Origin: an uncultured Bacteroidota bacterium
Lineage (GTDB): Bacteria > Bacteroidota > Bacteroidia > Flavobacteriales > Flavobacteriaceae
Assembly (NCBI GenBank): GCA_913060705.1
Contig: CAJXTX010000001.1
Coordinates: 62,001 to 126,000 of the forward strand
Length of the DNA: 64,000 nucleotides
Reading direction: 5' to 3'
Shown: positions 53,460-61,664 of the stretch, one piece after another
Numbering within the stretch: the stretch's first letter is position 1
Layout: every line of letters begins with the position of its first letter
Translations under genes and position numbers: made by a program
Notes under the pieces: model-generated
Told to the model about the DNA's origin: nothing
What the model saw: only the letters and a program-made list of their open reading frames with translations
The model's database searches: none

Positions 53460-55796
53460 ATGAGTCGAGCAGCAAAATCAACCACAAAAAAAGCCAAGTT
53501 CCGCATCGTTTTTGGGGCCTTTCTCTTCTTTGTAGGATTGGCGAGTCTTATCGCAAGCATTTCTTTTCTGCTTCATTGGAAAACCGATCTCAGTGCTATA
53601 GAGGCCATTGGTAACACCTCTCAAATCGTTCAAAATACGCTCAATCATCTTGGAGTATGGATCGGTTATATATTGGTTTATAGAGGGTTTGGCATTGCAG
53701 CTATGCTCGTCCCTTTGACTGTAACTCTTACTGGATTCTCTTTATTTTTTGATACCCTTACCCCTAAACGGTTTCTAAATTGGTGGTCTACGTCTTTGTT
53801 TTGGATGCTATGGATCACTTTTTTGTTCTATCTCGTTTTAGAAGCGGGATCCATCTTTTCGGGAGTGGTAGGATTTGAAGTTGGTCAGCTAATTACCAGC
53901 TATATAGGAAGTCTAGGTTTACTCTTTACTTTATTATTCTCAGCTATCGTTTATACGGTTGTAGCTTGGTCGTGGACCCCTCAACTACAGTTTCCGAGGA
54001 TCCATTTTTCATTACCCAAAATCAGTCTACCCTCTTTAAAGCGAGGTGATAGGCTTAAAGAGCAGCCAACCGAAGACGAGTCAGCATCAGAAGAAACCAT
54101 CGATTCTATCGAAAAGGAAGAAGTCCCTCTTCAAGAAGAACTCATCCTTGAGTCCACACCAGCAACCGTTAGTACAACACCTCAAAAATCAGAAGAAACT
54201 TCAACCGAAGAAGTAGCTCTAGAAATCAATGCGTCCGAGGAGGACGAATTTGAAAAGAAATCGAAACAACTTGTAGAAGATTTTGGCGAGTTCGATCCTA
54301 CCCTTGAACTGAGCAAATACCAGGCTCCTCACATTGACTTACTGGACAAGCACGGAGGAGACCAATCACATATAGAGATTGATAAAGAAGAGTTAGAGGC
54401 CAACAAAAATCGCATTGTTGACACCTTAAATAATTACAATATTGCCATTGAGCGCATTACTGCTACGGTGGGCCCGACAGTAACCCTTTATGAAATTGTA
54501 CCTGAAGCGGGGATTCGTATTTCAAAAATCAAGAATCTAGAGGATGATATAGCGCTATCGCTATCTGCCCTTGGTATACGCATAATAGCTCCTATTCCTG
54601 GCAAAGGGACTATTGGTATCGAGGTTCCTAATAAGCATGCGGCTATCGTAAGTATGCGATCAGTCATCGCTTCGAAAAAGTTTAGCGCAGCCCCCTTTGA
54701 CCTTCCCATCGCGTTCGGTAAGACAATCTCCAATGAGACCTTCGTGGTCGATCTGGCCAAAATGCCTCACTTATTGATGGCTGGTGCCACCGGACAAGGA
54801 AAAAGTGTGGGGCTCAACGCCGTACTAACTTCGCTGCTTTACAAAAAACATCCTGCAGAAATCAAGTTTGTCCTCGTCGATCCCAAAAAGGTCGAGCTGA
54901 CACTTTACAATAAAATAGAACGTCATTTTCTAGCCAAACTTCCCAATTCAGAGGATGCCATTATTACAGATACCAAAAAGGTAATCAATACGCTCAATTC
55001 TCTCTGCTTAGAGATGGACGATCGCTACGACTTACTAAAGGCGGCAATGGTGCGCAATATCAAAGAGTACAACGCGAAATTCGTAAAGCGTAAGCTTAAC
55101 CCTAATGACGGACATCGCTTTTTACCCTATTTAGTCCTAGTGATCGACGAGTTTGCAGATTTGATCATGACGGCAGGTAAAGAAGTTGAAACTCCCATTG
55201 CACGTTTAGCTCAACTTGCTCGAGCGATTGGGATTCACTTAATCATTGCTACGCAAAGGCCTTCAGTAAATGTAATTACTGGTATCATTAAGGCTAATTT
55301 CCCGGCACGATTAGCCTTCAGGGTAACTTCAAAAATAGATTCTAGAACGATTCTAGATGCGTCGGGCGCAGATCAACTTATCGGTAGAGGTGATATGCTT
55401 TATACGCAGGGAAATGAAATGATCAGATTGCAATGTGCTTTCGTGGACACTCCTGAAGTAGAGAAAATCACAGACTACATCGGTTCACAACGTGCCTATG
55501 CAGATGCCTATTTGCTTCCGGAATACGAGGCAGATGAAAGCTCTACATTGCTGAGTGATTCTGTAGATGAACGCGATCCCTTATTTAAAGAAGCAGCAGA
55601 AATTGTTGTTGGTGCTCAACAAGGATCTACTTCACTCATTCAGCGCAAAATGAAAATCGGATACAATCGAGCGGGTAGAATTATTGATCAACTTGAAGCT
55701 GCTGGAATAGTAGGACCCTTTGAAGGTTCTCGCGCGAGACAAGTTTTATTTAAAGATCTCACTAGCTTACAATCATTTTTCGATACAGAATCCTAA
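53460..55796 (+). CDS. ftsK: DNA translocase FtsK
   Basis: A 778-residue divisome protein that pumps DNA and helps resolve chromosome dimers. It has four to five N-terminal membrane helices (about 15-175), an acidic linker rich in E and S (about 195-280), the alpha domain, Walker A GATGQGKS (about 441-448), Walker B LVIDEFADLI, RLAQLARAIGIHLIIATQRPS split over the RecA fold, and a C-terminal winged-helix gamma domain (GSTSLIQRKMKIGYNRAGR) that reads KOPS-like sites. It heads the run ftsK-lolA-lptF/G-ribB. TAATTTAG, one base off the -7 consensus, lies 6 nt before the ATG. Confidence 0.95.
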   Translation: MSRAAKSTTKKAKFRIVFGAFLFFVGLASLIASISFLLHWKTDLSAIEAIGNTSQIVQNTLNHLGVWIGYILVYRGFGIAAMLVPLTVTLTGFSLFFDTLTPKRFLNWWSTSLFWMLWITFLFYLVLEAGSIFSGVVGFEVGQLITSYIGSLGLLFTLLFSAIVYTVVAWSWTPQLQFPRIHFSLPKISLPSLKRGDRLKEQPTEDESASEETIDSIEKEEVPLQEELILESTPATVSTTPQKSEETSTEEVALEINASEEDEFEKKSKQLVEDFGEFDPTLELSKYQAPHIDLLDKHGGDQSHIEIDKEELEANKNRIVDTLNNYNIAIERITATVGPTVTLYEIVPEAGIRISKIKNLEDDIALSLSALGIRIIAPIPGKGTIGIEVPNKHAAIVSMRSVIASKKFSAAPFDLPIAFGKTISNETFVVDLAKMPHLLMAGATGQGKSVGLNAVLTSLLYKKHPAEIKFVLVDPKKVELTLYNKIERHFLAKLPNSEDAIITDTKKVINTLNSLCLEMDDRYDLLKAAMVRNIKEYNAKFVKRKLNPNDGHRFLPYLVLVIDEFADLIMTAGKEVETPIARLAQLARAIGIHLIIATQRPSVNVITGIIKANFPARLAFRVTSKIDSRTILDASGADQLIGRGDMLYTQGNEMIRLQCAFVDTPEVEKITDYIGSQRAYADAYLLPEYEADESSTLLSDSVDERDPLFKEAAEIVVGAQQGSTSLIQRKMKIGYNRAGRIIDQLEAAGIVGPFEGSRARQVLFKDLTSLQSFFDTES

Positions 55797-55797
55797 T

Positions 55798-56451
55798 ATG
55801 AAGTTGAACTTATTTTTTGGTGCACTCGGTGCATTTTTCGTTTTGAACCTTTCAAATCTTAACGCTCAGAGCTCGAGTATTAAGGCAGAAGCCTTACTCG
55901 ATAGCGTATACAGTAAGATGTCTCGTTACGATCATGTGGCGCTCGAATTTGAATACGTGTTAGAAAATAAAGAGGCTGACATTCGACAAAGCACACCCGG
56001 TAAGGTATATATCTCAGGTTCGAAATATAGACTAGAACTCTTCGGCAGTACGCAACTCTTTGACGGTTCAACAACTTACAGTATTATTCCTGAAAATCAA
56101 GAAGTCGTTATCACCCCAGCATCGCGCACAGATGAATCAGGTCAAATCAATCCTTCTGAACTCTTTTCGTTCTACAAAGAAGGGTACCGCATTGAAGAAG
56201 GCGTTGAATGGTCTGTGAACCAAGCCGAGGTCGTCTTATATCCTATCGATTCAGAGGCAGAAATCGAAAAGGTGATCGCAAAAATAGACCCGCTCAACTA
56301 CCGCATAAATGCATTGGTACAATTTGGCTTTAATCAAACGCAGACCACCATCACGGTAACTCAATACGACACGGACTCATCCGTAGACCAAGGCCTTTTT
56401 GTCTTCGACAAGGCCGCTTACGAAAGTCAAGGATTTTACATCATCGAATAA
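55798..56451 (+). CDS. LolA-like outer-membrane lipoprotein carrier
   Basis: A 217-residue periplasmic protein. It begins with a signal peptide (LFFGALGAFFVLNLSNLNAQ) at the ATG 1 nt after the ftsK stop; a frame extension into ftsK is ignored. The body has the LolA/LolB half-barrel pattern: VALEFEYVLENKEAD, GKVYISGSKYRLELFGSTQLFDG and INALVQFGFNQTQTTITVTQ. LolA carries lipoproteins from the inner to the outer membrane. It is placed between ftsK and an Lpt permease gene, all spaced under 10 nt. Confidence 0.87.
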   Translation: MKLNLFFGALGAFFVLNLSNLNAQSSSIKAEALLDSVYSKMSRYDHVALEFEYVLENKEADIRQSTPGKVYISGSKYRLELFGSTQLFDGSTTYSIIPENQEVVITPASRTDESGQINPSELFSFYKEGYRIEEGVEWSVNQAEVVLYPIDSEAEIEKVIAKIDPLNYRINALVQFGFNQTQTTITVTQYDTDSSVDQGLFVFDKAAYESQGFYIIE

Positions 56452-56458
56452 GCACTGA

Positions 56459-57955
56459 ATGCGGATTTTAGACCGATACTTACTCCATCAATTTGTTCGC
56501 ACCTTCTTTAGTGTATTTCTGATCGTACTCTTTATTTTCATTTTTCAGGCGATTTGGCTTTTTATTGATGAACTCGCAGGAAAAGATCTAGATCTTGAAA
56601 TCATAGGCAAGTTTTTACTCTATTACATGCCTACCATCATTGATGACGTGCTCCCGCTAGCGGTCTTAGTCACCTCTATCTTGACTTACGGGTCATTTGC
56701 TGAGCACTACGAATTTGCTGCCATTAAAGCTTCTGGAATCTCTTTTTTAAGGGCGATGCGTAGCACCCTTGTTTTTTCCGTCTTCCTTGGTATCGCTGCA
56801 TTCTTTGTATCAAACAATCTCATCCCTGCAGCCGAGCAGAAAATTTTCAATCTTAGACGAAATATTGCAAAAGTAAAGCCCTCTGCAGCTTTAGTTGAGG
56901 GTATCTTCACTGACATTGAAGGAACCAACATGAACATGAAGGTGCGTGAGAAATACGGTGAAAACGATCGCTACCTAAGGGATGTTCTCATTCATCAAAA
57001 GGCGGCGAATCAGCAGAACACCGTGGTGATTAGCGCCAAAGAAGGCGAATTTATAAGTAGTAAAGAGTCTGAGCTTTTAAAACTCGTCTTGTACAACGGA
57101 TACTACTATGAGGAGATTCTGTTGAAGAAACCGGAAGACATTAAGAAACAACCCTTTGCAAGAGCATCGTTTGACACGTATATCAAGTTTATTGATCTCT
57201 CAAGCTTGAATGAAATCGATCTTGAAGAGCAATCTTCAATTACAACAGACAAGATGAAGCCCACACGTCAACTGTTAAGAGATATAGACTCTCTAGAAAT
57301 AGACACCAAAGAACAACTTGTCCAATATTCTGAGTCTACGATGAGACGTATGGCGGCTACATTTAGACTTAAAGAGCGTACTGAAGACGAAAATGAGGTG
57401 GCCTATCACGAGGAATGGATCTCACAATACCTTCCGGTATCTGATCGTGATTCTTTATTCTTTAAAAATTATGCGCAGGCCGAGCTCCTTTCTGTGCTCC
57501 CCACTTATCAGCGCTCTAGTGCTATACGATCAGCAACCAATCAGTTAGATAACCTGAGAATCATCGCTTCAACCAAATCAACAGAGATGGGAAAGCGATT
57601 TGAATTCTACAACCGTCATATCATATCACTTCATAAAAAGTTTGCCCTCGCCCTTTCGTGCATACTCTTATTTTTCGTTGGAGCTCCGATTGGAGCGCTC
57701 ATTCGAAAAGGTGGTCTCGGCTTACCTATGGTGATTGCCATTGTGTTATTCCTGAGCTACTATTTCCTAGGAGTATTTGCAGAGAATTATGCAAAAAGAG
57801 GAAATATCCACCCTATTATCGGAGCCTGGTTTTCTACCTTTGTCATGCTCCCTGTGAGTATTTATGTCACTCGAATGGCAGTACTCGACAGAGGAATCAA
57901 AGGAGGTTCTTTAAGTTTTAAATACCTCTGGGAACTCCTTAGAAAAAGACGATAA
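56459..57955 (+). CDS. LptF/LptG-family LPS export permease
   Basis: A 498-residue YjgP/YjgQ-family protein. The start MRILDRYLLHQFVRTFFSVFL is typical, with three N-terminal helices (FEFAAIKASGIS follows as the coupling helix facing LptB), a large periplasmic beta-jellyroll region of about 230 residues, and three C-terminal helices (ALSCILLFFVGAPIGALIRKGG). It should move lipopolysaccharide out of the inner membrane with LptB. The F or G assignment cannot be made from sequence alone. Spacing is 7 nt from the LolA-like gene and 3 nt to ribB. Confidence 0.9.
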   Translation: MRILDRYLLHQFVRTFFSVFLIVLFIFIFQAIWLFIDELAGKDLDLEIIGKFLLYYMPTIIDDVLPLAVLVTSILTYGSFAEHYEFAAIKASGISFLRAMRSTLVFSVFLGIAAFFVSNNLIPAAEQKIFNLRRNIAKVKPSAALVEGIFTDIEGTNMNMKVREKYGENDRYLRDVLIHQKAANQQNTVVISAKEGEFISSKESELLKLVLYNGYYYEEILLKKPEDIKKQPFARASFDTYIKFIDLSSLNEIDLEEQSSITTDKMKPTRQLLRDIDSLEIDTKEQLVQYSESTMRRMAATFRLKERTEDENEVAYHEEWISQYLPVSDRDSLFFKNYAQAELLSVLPTYQRSSAIRSATNQLDNLRIIASTKSTEMGKRFEFYNRHIISLHKKFALALSCILLFFVGAPIGALIRKGGLGLPMVIAIVLFLSYYFLGVFAENYAKRGNIHPIIGAWFSTFVMLPVSIYVTRMAVLDRGIKGGSLSFKYLWELLRKRR

Positions 57956-57958
57956 TAC

Positions 57959-59071
57959 ATGAATTCTAGCTTAGATAGTATACGTTCAGCCATTGATGCC
58001 ATTAAGAATGGTGAAATCATAATCGTTGTTGACGATGAGAATCGCGAGAACGAGGGTGATTTTGTAATGGCTGCAGAAAAAGTCACTCCTGAGGCGATCA
58101 ATTTTATGTCGAAGTATGGAAGAGGCCTGATCTGTGCGCCTCTCACCGGAACCAGGTGTGAACAGCTTGGTTTGTCTAAGATGGTCAACGACAACACCGA
58201 CCCTATGAAAACCGCCTTCACGGTTTCAGTAGACCTCAAAGGAAATGGCGTAACCACGGGTATATCTGCAAGTGACCGATCGAAGACGATCATGGCCCTC
58301 ACCCAAAATGAAACAAAACCAGAAGATCTCACGCGTCCAGGTCATATTTTTCCTTTGATTGCAAAAGAAGGAGGAGTGTTGCGAAGAACAGGGCACACTG
58401 AAGCAGCAATCGACATGGCAAAGCTAGCAGGCCTTTCGCCTGCGGGTGTAATCGTTGAAATCATGAATGAAGACGGAAGCATGGCCCGATTTGACGACCT
58501 GCTAAAGGTTCGGGATGAATTCAATTTGAAGATGATCAGTATTGAGGATCTCGTCGCCTACCGTATGATGAACGACAGCCTTATTGAGCGTGTTTTCACC
58601 AAAGATATTGATACGATATACGGCAAATATTTATTGACTACTTATAGGCAGACTACTAATGATGCCATTCACGTTGCCCTAACCAGAGGGGTTTGGAAGA
58701 GAGGTGAATCTGTGCTTACTCGTATTCAGCCCTATGATAGCGCGATGTCTTTCGTTTCGTTTTTAAAAGGAGATCAAAATAAAAGCCTAGAACGTATCTT
58801 TAAACTCGCCGCTGACGCAGATAAGGTCGCTCTGCTCTTTATCAATAAACAGTCCAATGCCTCAGATTTTCAATACCATATTCAAGAGCTCATTGGAACG
58901 CGTAATGACGAAGAAATCCGAAACATGGATGACAAAGACTTTGGAATTGGGGCGCAAATACTACATGACCTCAATCTAGTATCGCTCCGCTTAATGTCTA
59001 ATTCTTCACCTATCCACCGGGTCGGACTCAGTGGTTACGGCCTTCAGATTGATGAGGTTCAACCCTACTAA
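57959..59071 (+). CDS. ribB: 3,4-dihydroxy-2-butanone 4-phosphate synthase with decayed RibA-like domain
   Basis: A 370-residue riboflavin-pathway enzyme. The RibB domain (1-200) is complete: DDENRENEGDF (25-35, with the acidic loop), TRPGHIFPL (125-133) and RRTGHTEAAIDMAKLAG (142-158). The C-terminal 165 residues follow the GTP cyclohydrolase II fold, with the recognisable DFGIGAQILHDL and a following strand, but the three zinc cysteines and their context are missing. It therefore probably makes only the four-carbon unit, and another protein must supply GTP cyclohydrolase II. The 3' end overlaps tauE by 4 bp (CTAA). Confidence 0.92.
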   Translation: MNSSLDSIRSAIDAIKNGEIIIVVDDENRENEGDFVMAAEKVTPEAINFMSKYGRGLICAPLTGTRCEQLGLSKMVNDNTDPMKTAFTVSVDLKGNGVTTGISASDRSKTIMALTQNETKPEDLTRPGHIFPLIAKEGGVLRRTGHTEAAIDMAKLAGLSPAGVIVEIMNEDGSMARFDDLLKVRDEFNLKMISIEDLVAYRMMNDSLIERVFTKDIDTIYGKYLLTTYRQTTNDAIHVALTRGVWKRGESVLTRIQPYDSAMSFVSFLKGDQNKSLERIFKLAADADKVALLFINKQSNASDFQYHIQELIGTRNDEEIRNMDDKDFGIGAQILHDLNLVSLRLMSNSSPIHRVGLSGYGLQIDEVQPY

Positions 59072-59820
59072 AAGAACCAGAGTTTAACGGCCATTAATAC
59101 CACCATTACAAAGAGAGAGGCTCGTATAAAGCCTTCGCCTTTCTTGACAGATAGTCGAGCAGCAATCCACCCTCCTAGCATATTACCAAAAGCCAATAGA
59201 AGGCCTATTAGCCAATCGATCAAATCGTTCCAAATGAAAACAGCAAGCGCAGCACTCGTGTAGATTGCTGTCACGAGCATCTTAGTAGCGTTGGTTCGAA
59301 TAAGGTTTAGCCCGTTAAAGAGATTAAGCCATAGAATCATAAGCAACCCCATACCCGCGTTTATAAATCCTCCATAGACTCCTAGTAACAAAAAGACAAC
59401 TAAGGTTAACCAAAGGGGCTTCCCATTTAATCGCTCTAGGCTTACAGCCCGCTTAATTCTGGGCTGTAAAATCATCAGTACCACAATAATAATCATGATG
59501 ATCGCCAACACCTTGTTAAAGAGACTCTTGTCAAATTCAACAGCAATCATGGCCCCGAATACCGCCCCAATAGTAGCTGCCAATCCTAAGTAAAGGCTAA
59601 AAGGCATTACGCTTACCTTCTTACTTTTAAAACCTGCGGCTGCAGAAAGGGCAGATAGCATAATTCCAAGGCGATTGGTGGCGTTGGCAACGGTAGGATC
59701 AAGCCCCACAAGAATCATTGCAGGTAAAGTGATAATCGATCCTCCTCCAGCTACCGTGTTTACAAAGCCCGCTATGAACCCCACCACGGTAATAAGAAGC
59801 CATTGAAGTTCTTCAACCAT
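59068..59820 (-). CDS. TauE/SafE-family anion exporter
   Basis: A 250-residue inner-membrane protein with about seven to eight helices and two TSUP repeats. VGFIAGFVNTVAGGGSIITLPAMILVG-type N-terminal segment, DPTVANATNRLGI and GGFINAGMGLLMI are family hallmarks. Members move sulfite, sulfoacetate or other organosulfur anions; the substrate here is open. A complete -33/-7 promoter lies directly upstream, ending 4 nt from the ATG. Confidence 0.88.
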   Translation of the reverse strand: MVEELQWLLITVVGFIAGFVNTVAGGGSIITLPAMILVGLDPTVANATNRLGIMLSALSAAAGFKSKKVSVMPFSLYLGLAATIGAVFGAMIAVEFDKSLFNKVLAIIMIIIVVLMILQPRIKRAVSLERLNGKPLWLTLVVFLLLGVYGGFINAGMGLLMILWLNLFNGLNLIRTNATKMLVTAIYTSAALAVFIWNDLIDWLIGLLLAFGNMLGGWIAARLSVKKGEGFIRASLFVMVVLMAVKLWFF

Positions 59821-59824
59821 GGAC

Positions 59825-59859
59825 CAAAGATACCCGCATTTGAGTATATTTAGCTCAAA
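59825..59859 (-). promoter_or_regulatory. -33/-7 promoter of the tauE-like gene
   Basis: On the minus strand TTTG (59856-59859) is followed after 23 nt by TATCTTTG (59825-59832), both exact consensus elements. The -7 ends 4 nt before the ATG at 59820, so the mRNA may begin at or within a base or two of the start codon. Confidence 0.65.
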
Positions 59860-59860
59860 T
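59838..59860. promoter_or_regulatory. Inverted repeat between divergent tauE and isomerase genes
   Basis: ATTTGAG (59838-59844) and CTCAAAT (59854-59860) form perfect 7-bp arms around a 9-nt centre. The right arm contains the -33 TTTG of the tauE-like promoter, and the centre holds TATATTTA, close to a -7 for the rightward gene. It could be an operator or a chance result of two opposed promoters. Confidence 0.35.
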
Positions 59861-59868
59861 ATCTAATC

Positions 59869-60747
59869 ATGAAATTCACAAACCTCTTTATTCTTCTGAT
59901 ACTTATAAGCGCTTGTGGCACATCACCCACAAAAGAATTAGATGATGACTTAGGCCTTATGCTCTACACGATCAGAGAAGAAATGAAAGATAATCCAAAA
60001 GAAAAACTAACTCGTGTGGCTGAGATTGGTTACGATTATGTTGAGTCAGCGGGATATGAGAACGGTCTTTATTACGGGATGACCCCAAATGATTTTAATG
60101 ACTACATGAAGTCGATTGATCTTGAACCCATGAGTTCGCACCAAGGCTCAATGACTTACGAAAATGCTGATCAAGAAATTGCAGACGCGGTTGCCGCTGG
60201 ATTCAAATTTGTCGTGATTCCTGTACCTCCAATGGGCATGTTTACGTACAACTTTGAAACGCGTACTATGGGAATGAAAGGGAGTCCAGAGGAACTTGTC
60301 AACTTTTTAAATACAGTCGGAGAAAAAGCATCAAAAGCAGGATTGTCTCTGCTATACCACAATCACGACTTTGAATTTAAACCAAACGAAGATGGTCTTG
60401 TTTTAGCAGAATACATTCTTGAAAACACAGATCCTCGCTATGTCAACTTTCAACTTGATCTGTATTGGGCAACTGTAGCCGGAGCTGACATCAAAGGATT
60501 CATCAATAAGTACCAAGGTCGTATAAAAGCATTTCATGTGAAGGACATGAACGAAGATGGAAGCATGGCGCCTGTGGGTCAGGGTAAGATCGACTTTGCA
60601 ACTATTTTTACGCTGCGCGAGAAAGCCGGTTTAGAGTTTTTTGTGGCGGAACAAGATTACACCGGTGAAATCAGTCCAATGGAAGCTATTGTAATCTCTC
60701 ACGAAGGATTAGAGCTTATTGCCGAGAGTTTTGACGCGGAAGACTAA
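59869..60747 (+). CDS. Exported lipoprotein with sugar phosphate isomerase/epimerase fold
   Basis: A 292-residue TIM-barrel protein of the xylose isomerase-like family. The N-terminus is a lipoprotein signal with lipobox ISAC. Conserved metal-binding positions are visible in YHNHDFEF, FQLDLYWAT, AFHVKDM and the late FVAEQDYTG. Bacteroidota carry many such exported isomerase-like proteins, thought to act on sugars, inositols or their derivatives; the substrate is not predictable. A strong hairpin terminator follows. Confidence 0.88.
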   Translation: MKFTNLFILLILISACGTSPTKELDDDLGLMLYTIREEMKDNPKEKLTRVAEIGYDYVESAGYENGLYYGMTPNDFNDYMKSIDLEPMSSHQGSMTYENADQEIADAVAAGFKFVVIPVPPMGMFTYNFETRTMGMKGSPEELVNFLNTVGEKASKAGLSLLYHNHDFEFKPNEDGLVLAEYILENTDPRYVNFQLDLYWATVAGADIKGFINKYQGRIKAFHVKDMNEDGSMAPVGQGKIDFATIFTLREKAGLEFFVAEQDYTGEISPMEAIVISHEGLELIAESFDAED

Positions 60748-60765
60748 ACACTATACTACCTAAAA

Positions 60766-60798
60766 TAAAAAAGCGCCTTGTAGGCGCTTTTTCTTTTT
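60766..60798. terminator. Bidirectional intrinsic terminator
   Basis: An A-rich run, AAGCGCC, a TTGTA loop, GGCGCTT and a T-rich run make a 7-bp or longer GC-rich hairpin between the convergent isomerase and peroxiredoxin genes. Confidence 0.88.
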
Positions 60799-60805
60799 GA
60801 TACTA

Positions 60806-61459
60806 TTAGAGTTGCTTTTTGGCGAGATAAAAATCAATTTTCTCTACGCTTGTATCGGCAATTCTAGCATCCATCTCTTCAAGTGTCTTAGGCGGTGGAA
60901 CGATCACCTTGTCACCTGGTTGCCAATTTAAAGGAATAGCCACTTTATTTGCGTCACTGTATTGAAGTGCCTTAAGGGCTCTTACGATCTCATCCATATT
61001 ACGCCCCACATTTAAGGGATAATACATGATGAGTCGAATCTTTTGCTCAGGATCAATGAAGAAAACGGCGCGCACAGCAGCTGTTTCACTTTCGTTCGGC
61101 TGAAGCATTCCATAAAGCTTAGAAACTTTCATGTCTAAGTCAGCGATGATCGGAAATTGAAAATAAACACCTGTCTTTTCACGTACATTATTCACCCAAG
61201 CCAAATGCGAGTGAATAGAGTCAATTGAAAGTCCTATTAAAGCGGTATTATGCTCATCAAAGGTGGATTGATTTTCGGCAAAGCCGCTCATCTCTGTGGT
61301 ACACACTGGAGTAAAGTCAGCGGGATGTGAGAATAGAACTTTCCATTTACCCGGTGCATAGTCAGAAAATTTCATCTTTCCTGTAGTAGTTACGGCCTCA
61401 AAATCAGGAGCGGTATCTCCGATTCTAGGCATACTATAGATTTCTTGATTTGATTCCAT
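60806..61459 (-). CDS. 1-Cys peroxiredoxin (Prx6/AhpC-TSA family)
   Basis: A 217-residue peroxidase that reduces hydrogen peroxide and organic peroxides. The peroxidatic site is HPADFTPVCTTEM with Cys53. The long C-terminal domain, including RAVFFIDPEQKIRLIMYYP and NVGRNMDEIVRALKALQ, and WQPGDKVIVPPP mark the Prx6 group, in which there is often no resolving cysteine. An ATG nine codons downstream (61432) could also serve as start. A -7 element and a CRP-like site lie upstream. Confidence 0.94.
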   Translation of the reverse strand: MESNQEIYSMPRIGDTAPDFEAVTTTGKMKFSDYAPGKWKVLFSHPADFTPVCTTEMSGFAENQSTFDEHNTALIGLSIDSIHSHLAWVNNVREKTGVYFQFPIIADLDMKVSKLYGMLQPNESETAAVRAVFFIDPEQKIRLIMYYPLNVGRNMDEIVRALKALQYSDANKVAIPLNWQPGDKVIVPPPKTLEEMDARIADTSVEKIDFYLAKKQL

Positions 61460-61490
61460 TGGATAGTGTTTTTGGGATTATTTTATAGTA

Positions 61491-61498
61491 CAAAGGTA
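61491..61498 (-). promoter_or_regulatory. Bacteroidota -7 element for the peroxiredoxin gene
   Basis: TACCTTTG on the minus strand is an exact TAnnTTTG match, 31 nt before the ATG at 61459. A TTTC about 22 nt upstream could act as a weak -33. Confidence 0.55.
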
Positions 61499-61561
61499 CC
61501 TGGAGTGGTTAGGTTATCTGGAAAGCTTCAATCCTTTGATTTTATTTCATTATCGTATTTT

Positions 61562-61587
61562 CTTATGTGTGACAACGGTTACATAAG
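61562..61587. promoter_or_regulatory. CRP/FNR-like site upstream of the peroxiredoxin gene
   Basis: Outer arms CTTATGT and ACATAAG are perfect inverted repeats. The inner TGTGACAACGGTTACA (61568-61583) matches the CRP-type consensus TGTGA-N6-TCACA at nine of ten positions. It is about 70-90 nt upstream of the peroxiredoxin -7, a usual activator distance. Binding is inferred. Confidence 0.35.
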
Positions 61588-61664
61588 TTTTAATGATAAT
61601 GTTTTAGTTAAAGGATACTTTGGGATTAAGCGCAAAAGCGCTTGATCCAGAAAGGGAGATCCTA

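Larger units (their letters stand above)
61460..61664. other. Intergenic region upstream of the peroxiredoxin gene
   Basis: This part of the 334-nt gap between the peroxiredoxin and tRNA genes holds no convincing gene. It contains the peroxiredoxin -7 element (61491-61498), a CRP-like palindrome (61562-61587) and a small hairpin AAGCGC-AAAA-GCGCTT (61628-61643). The rest of the gap is the tRNA terminator region. Confidence 0.6.
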
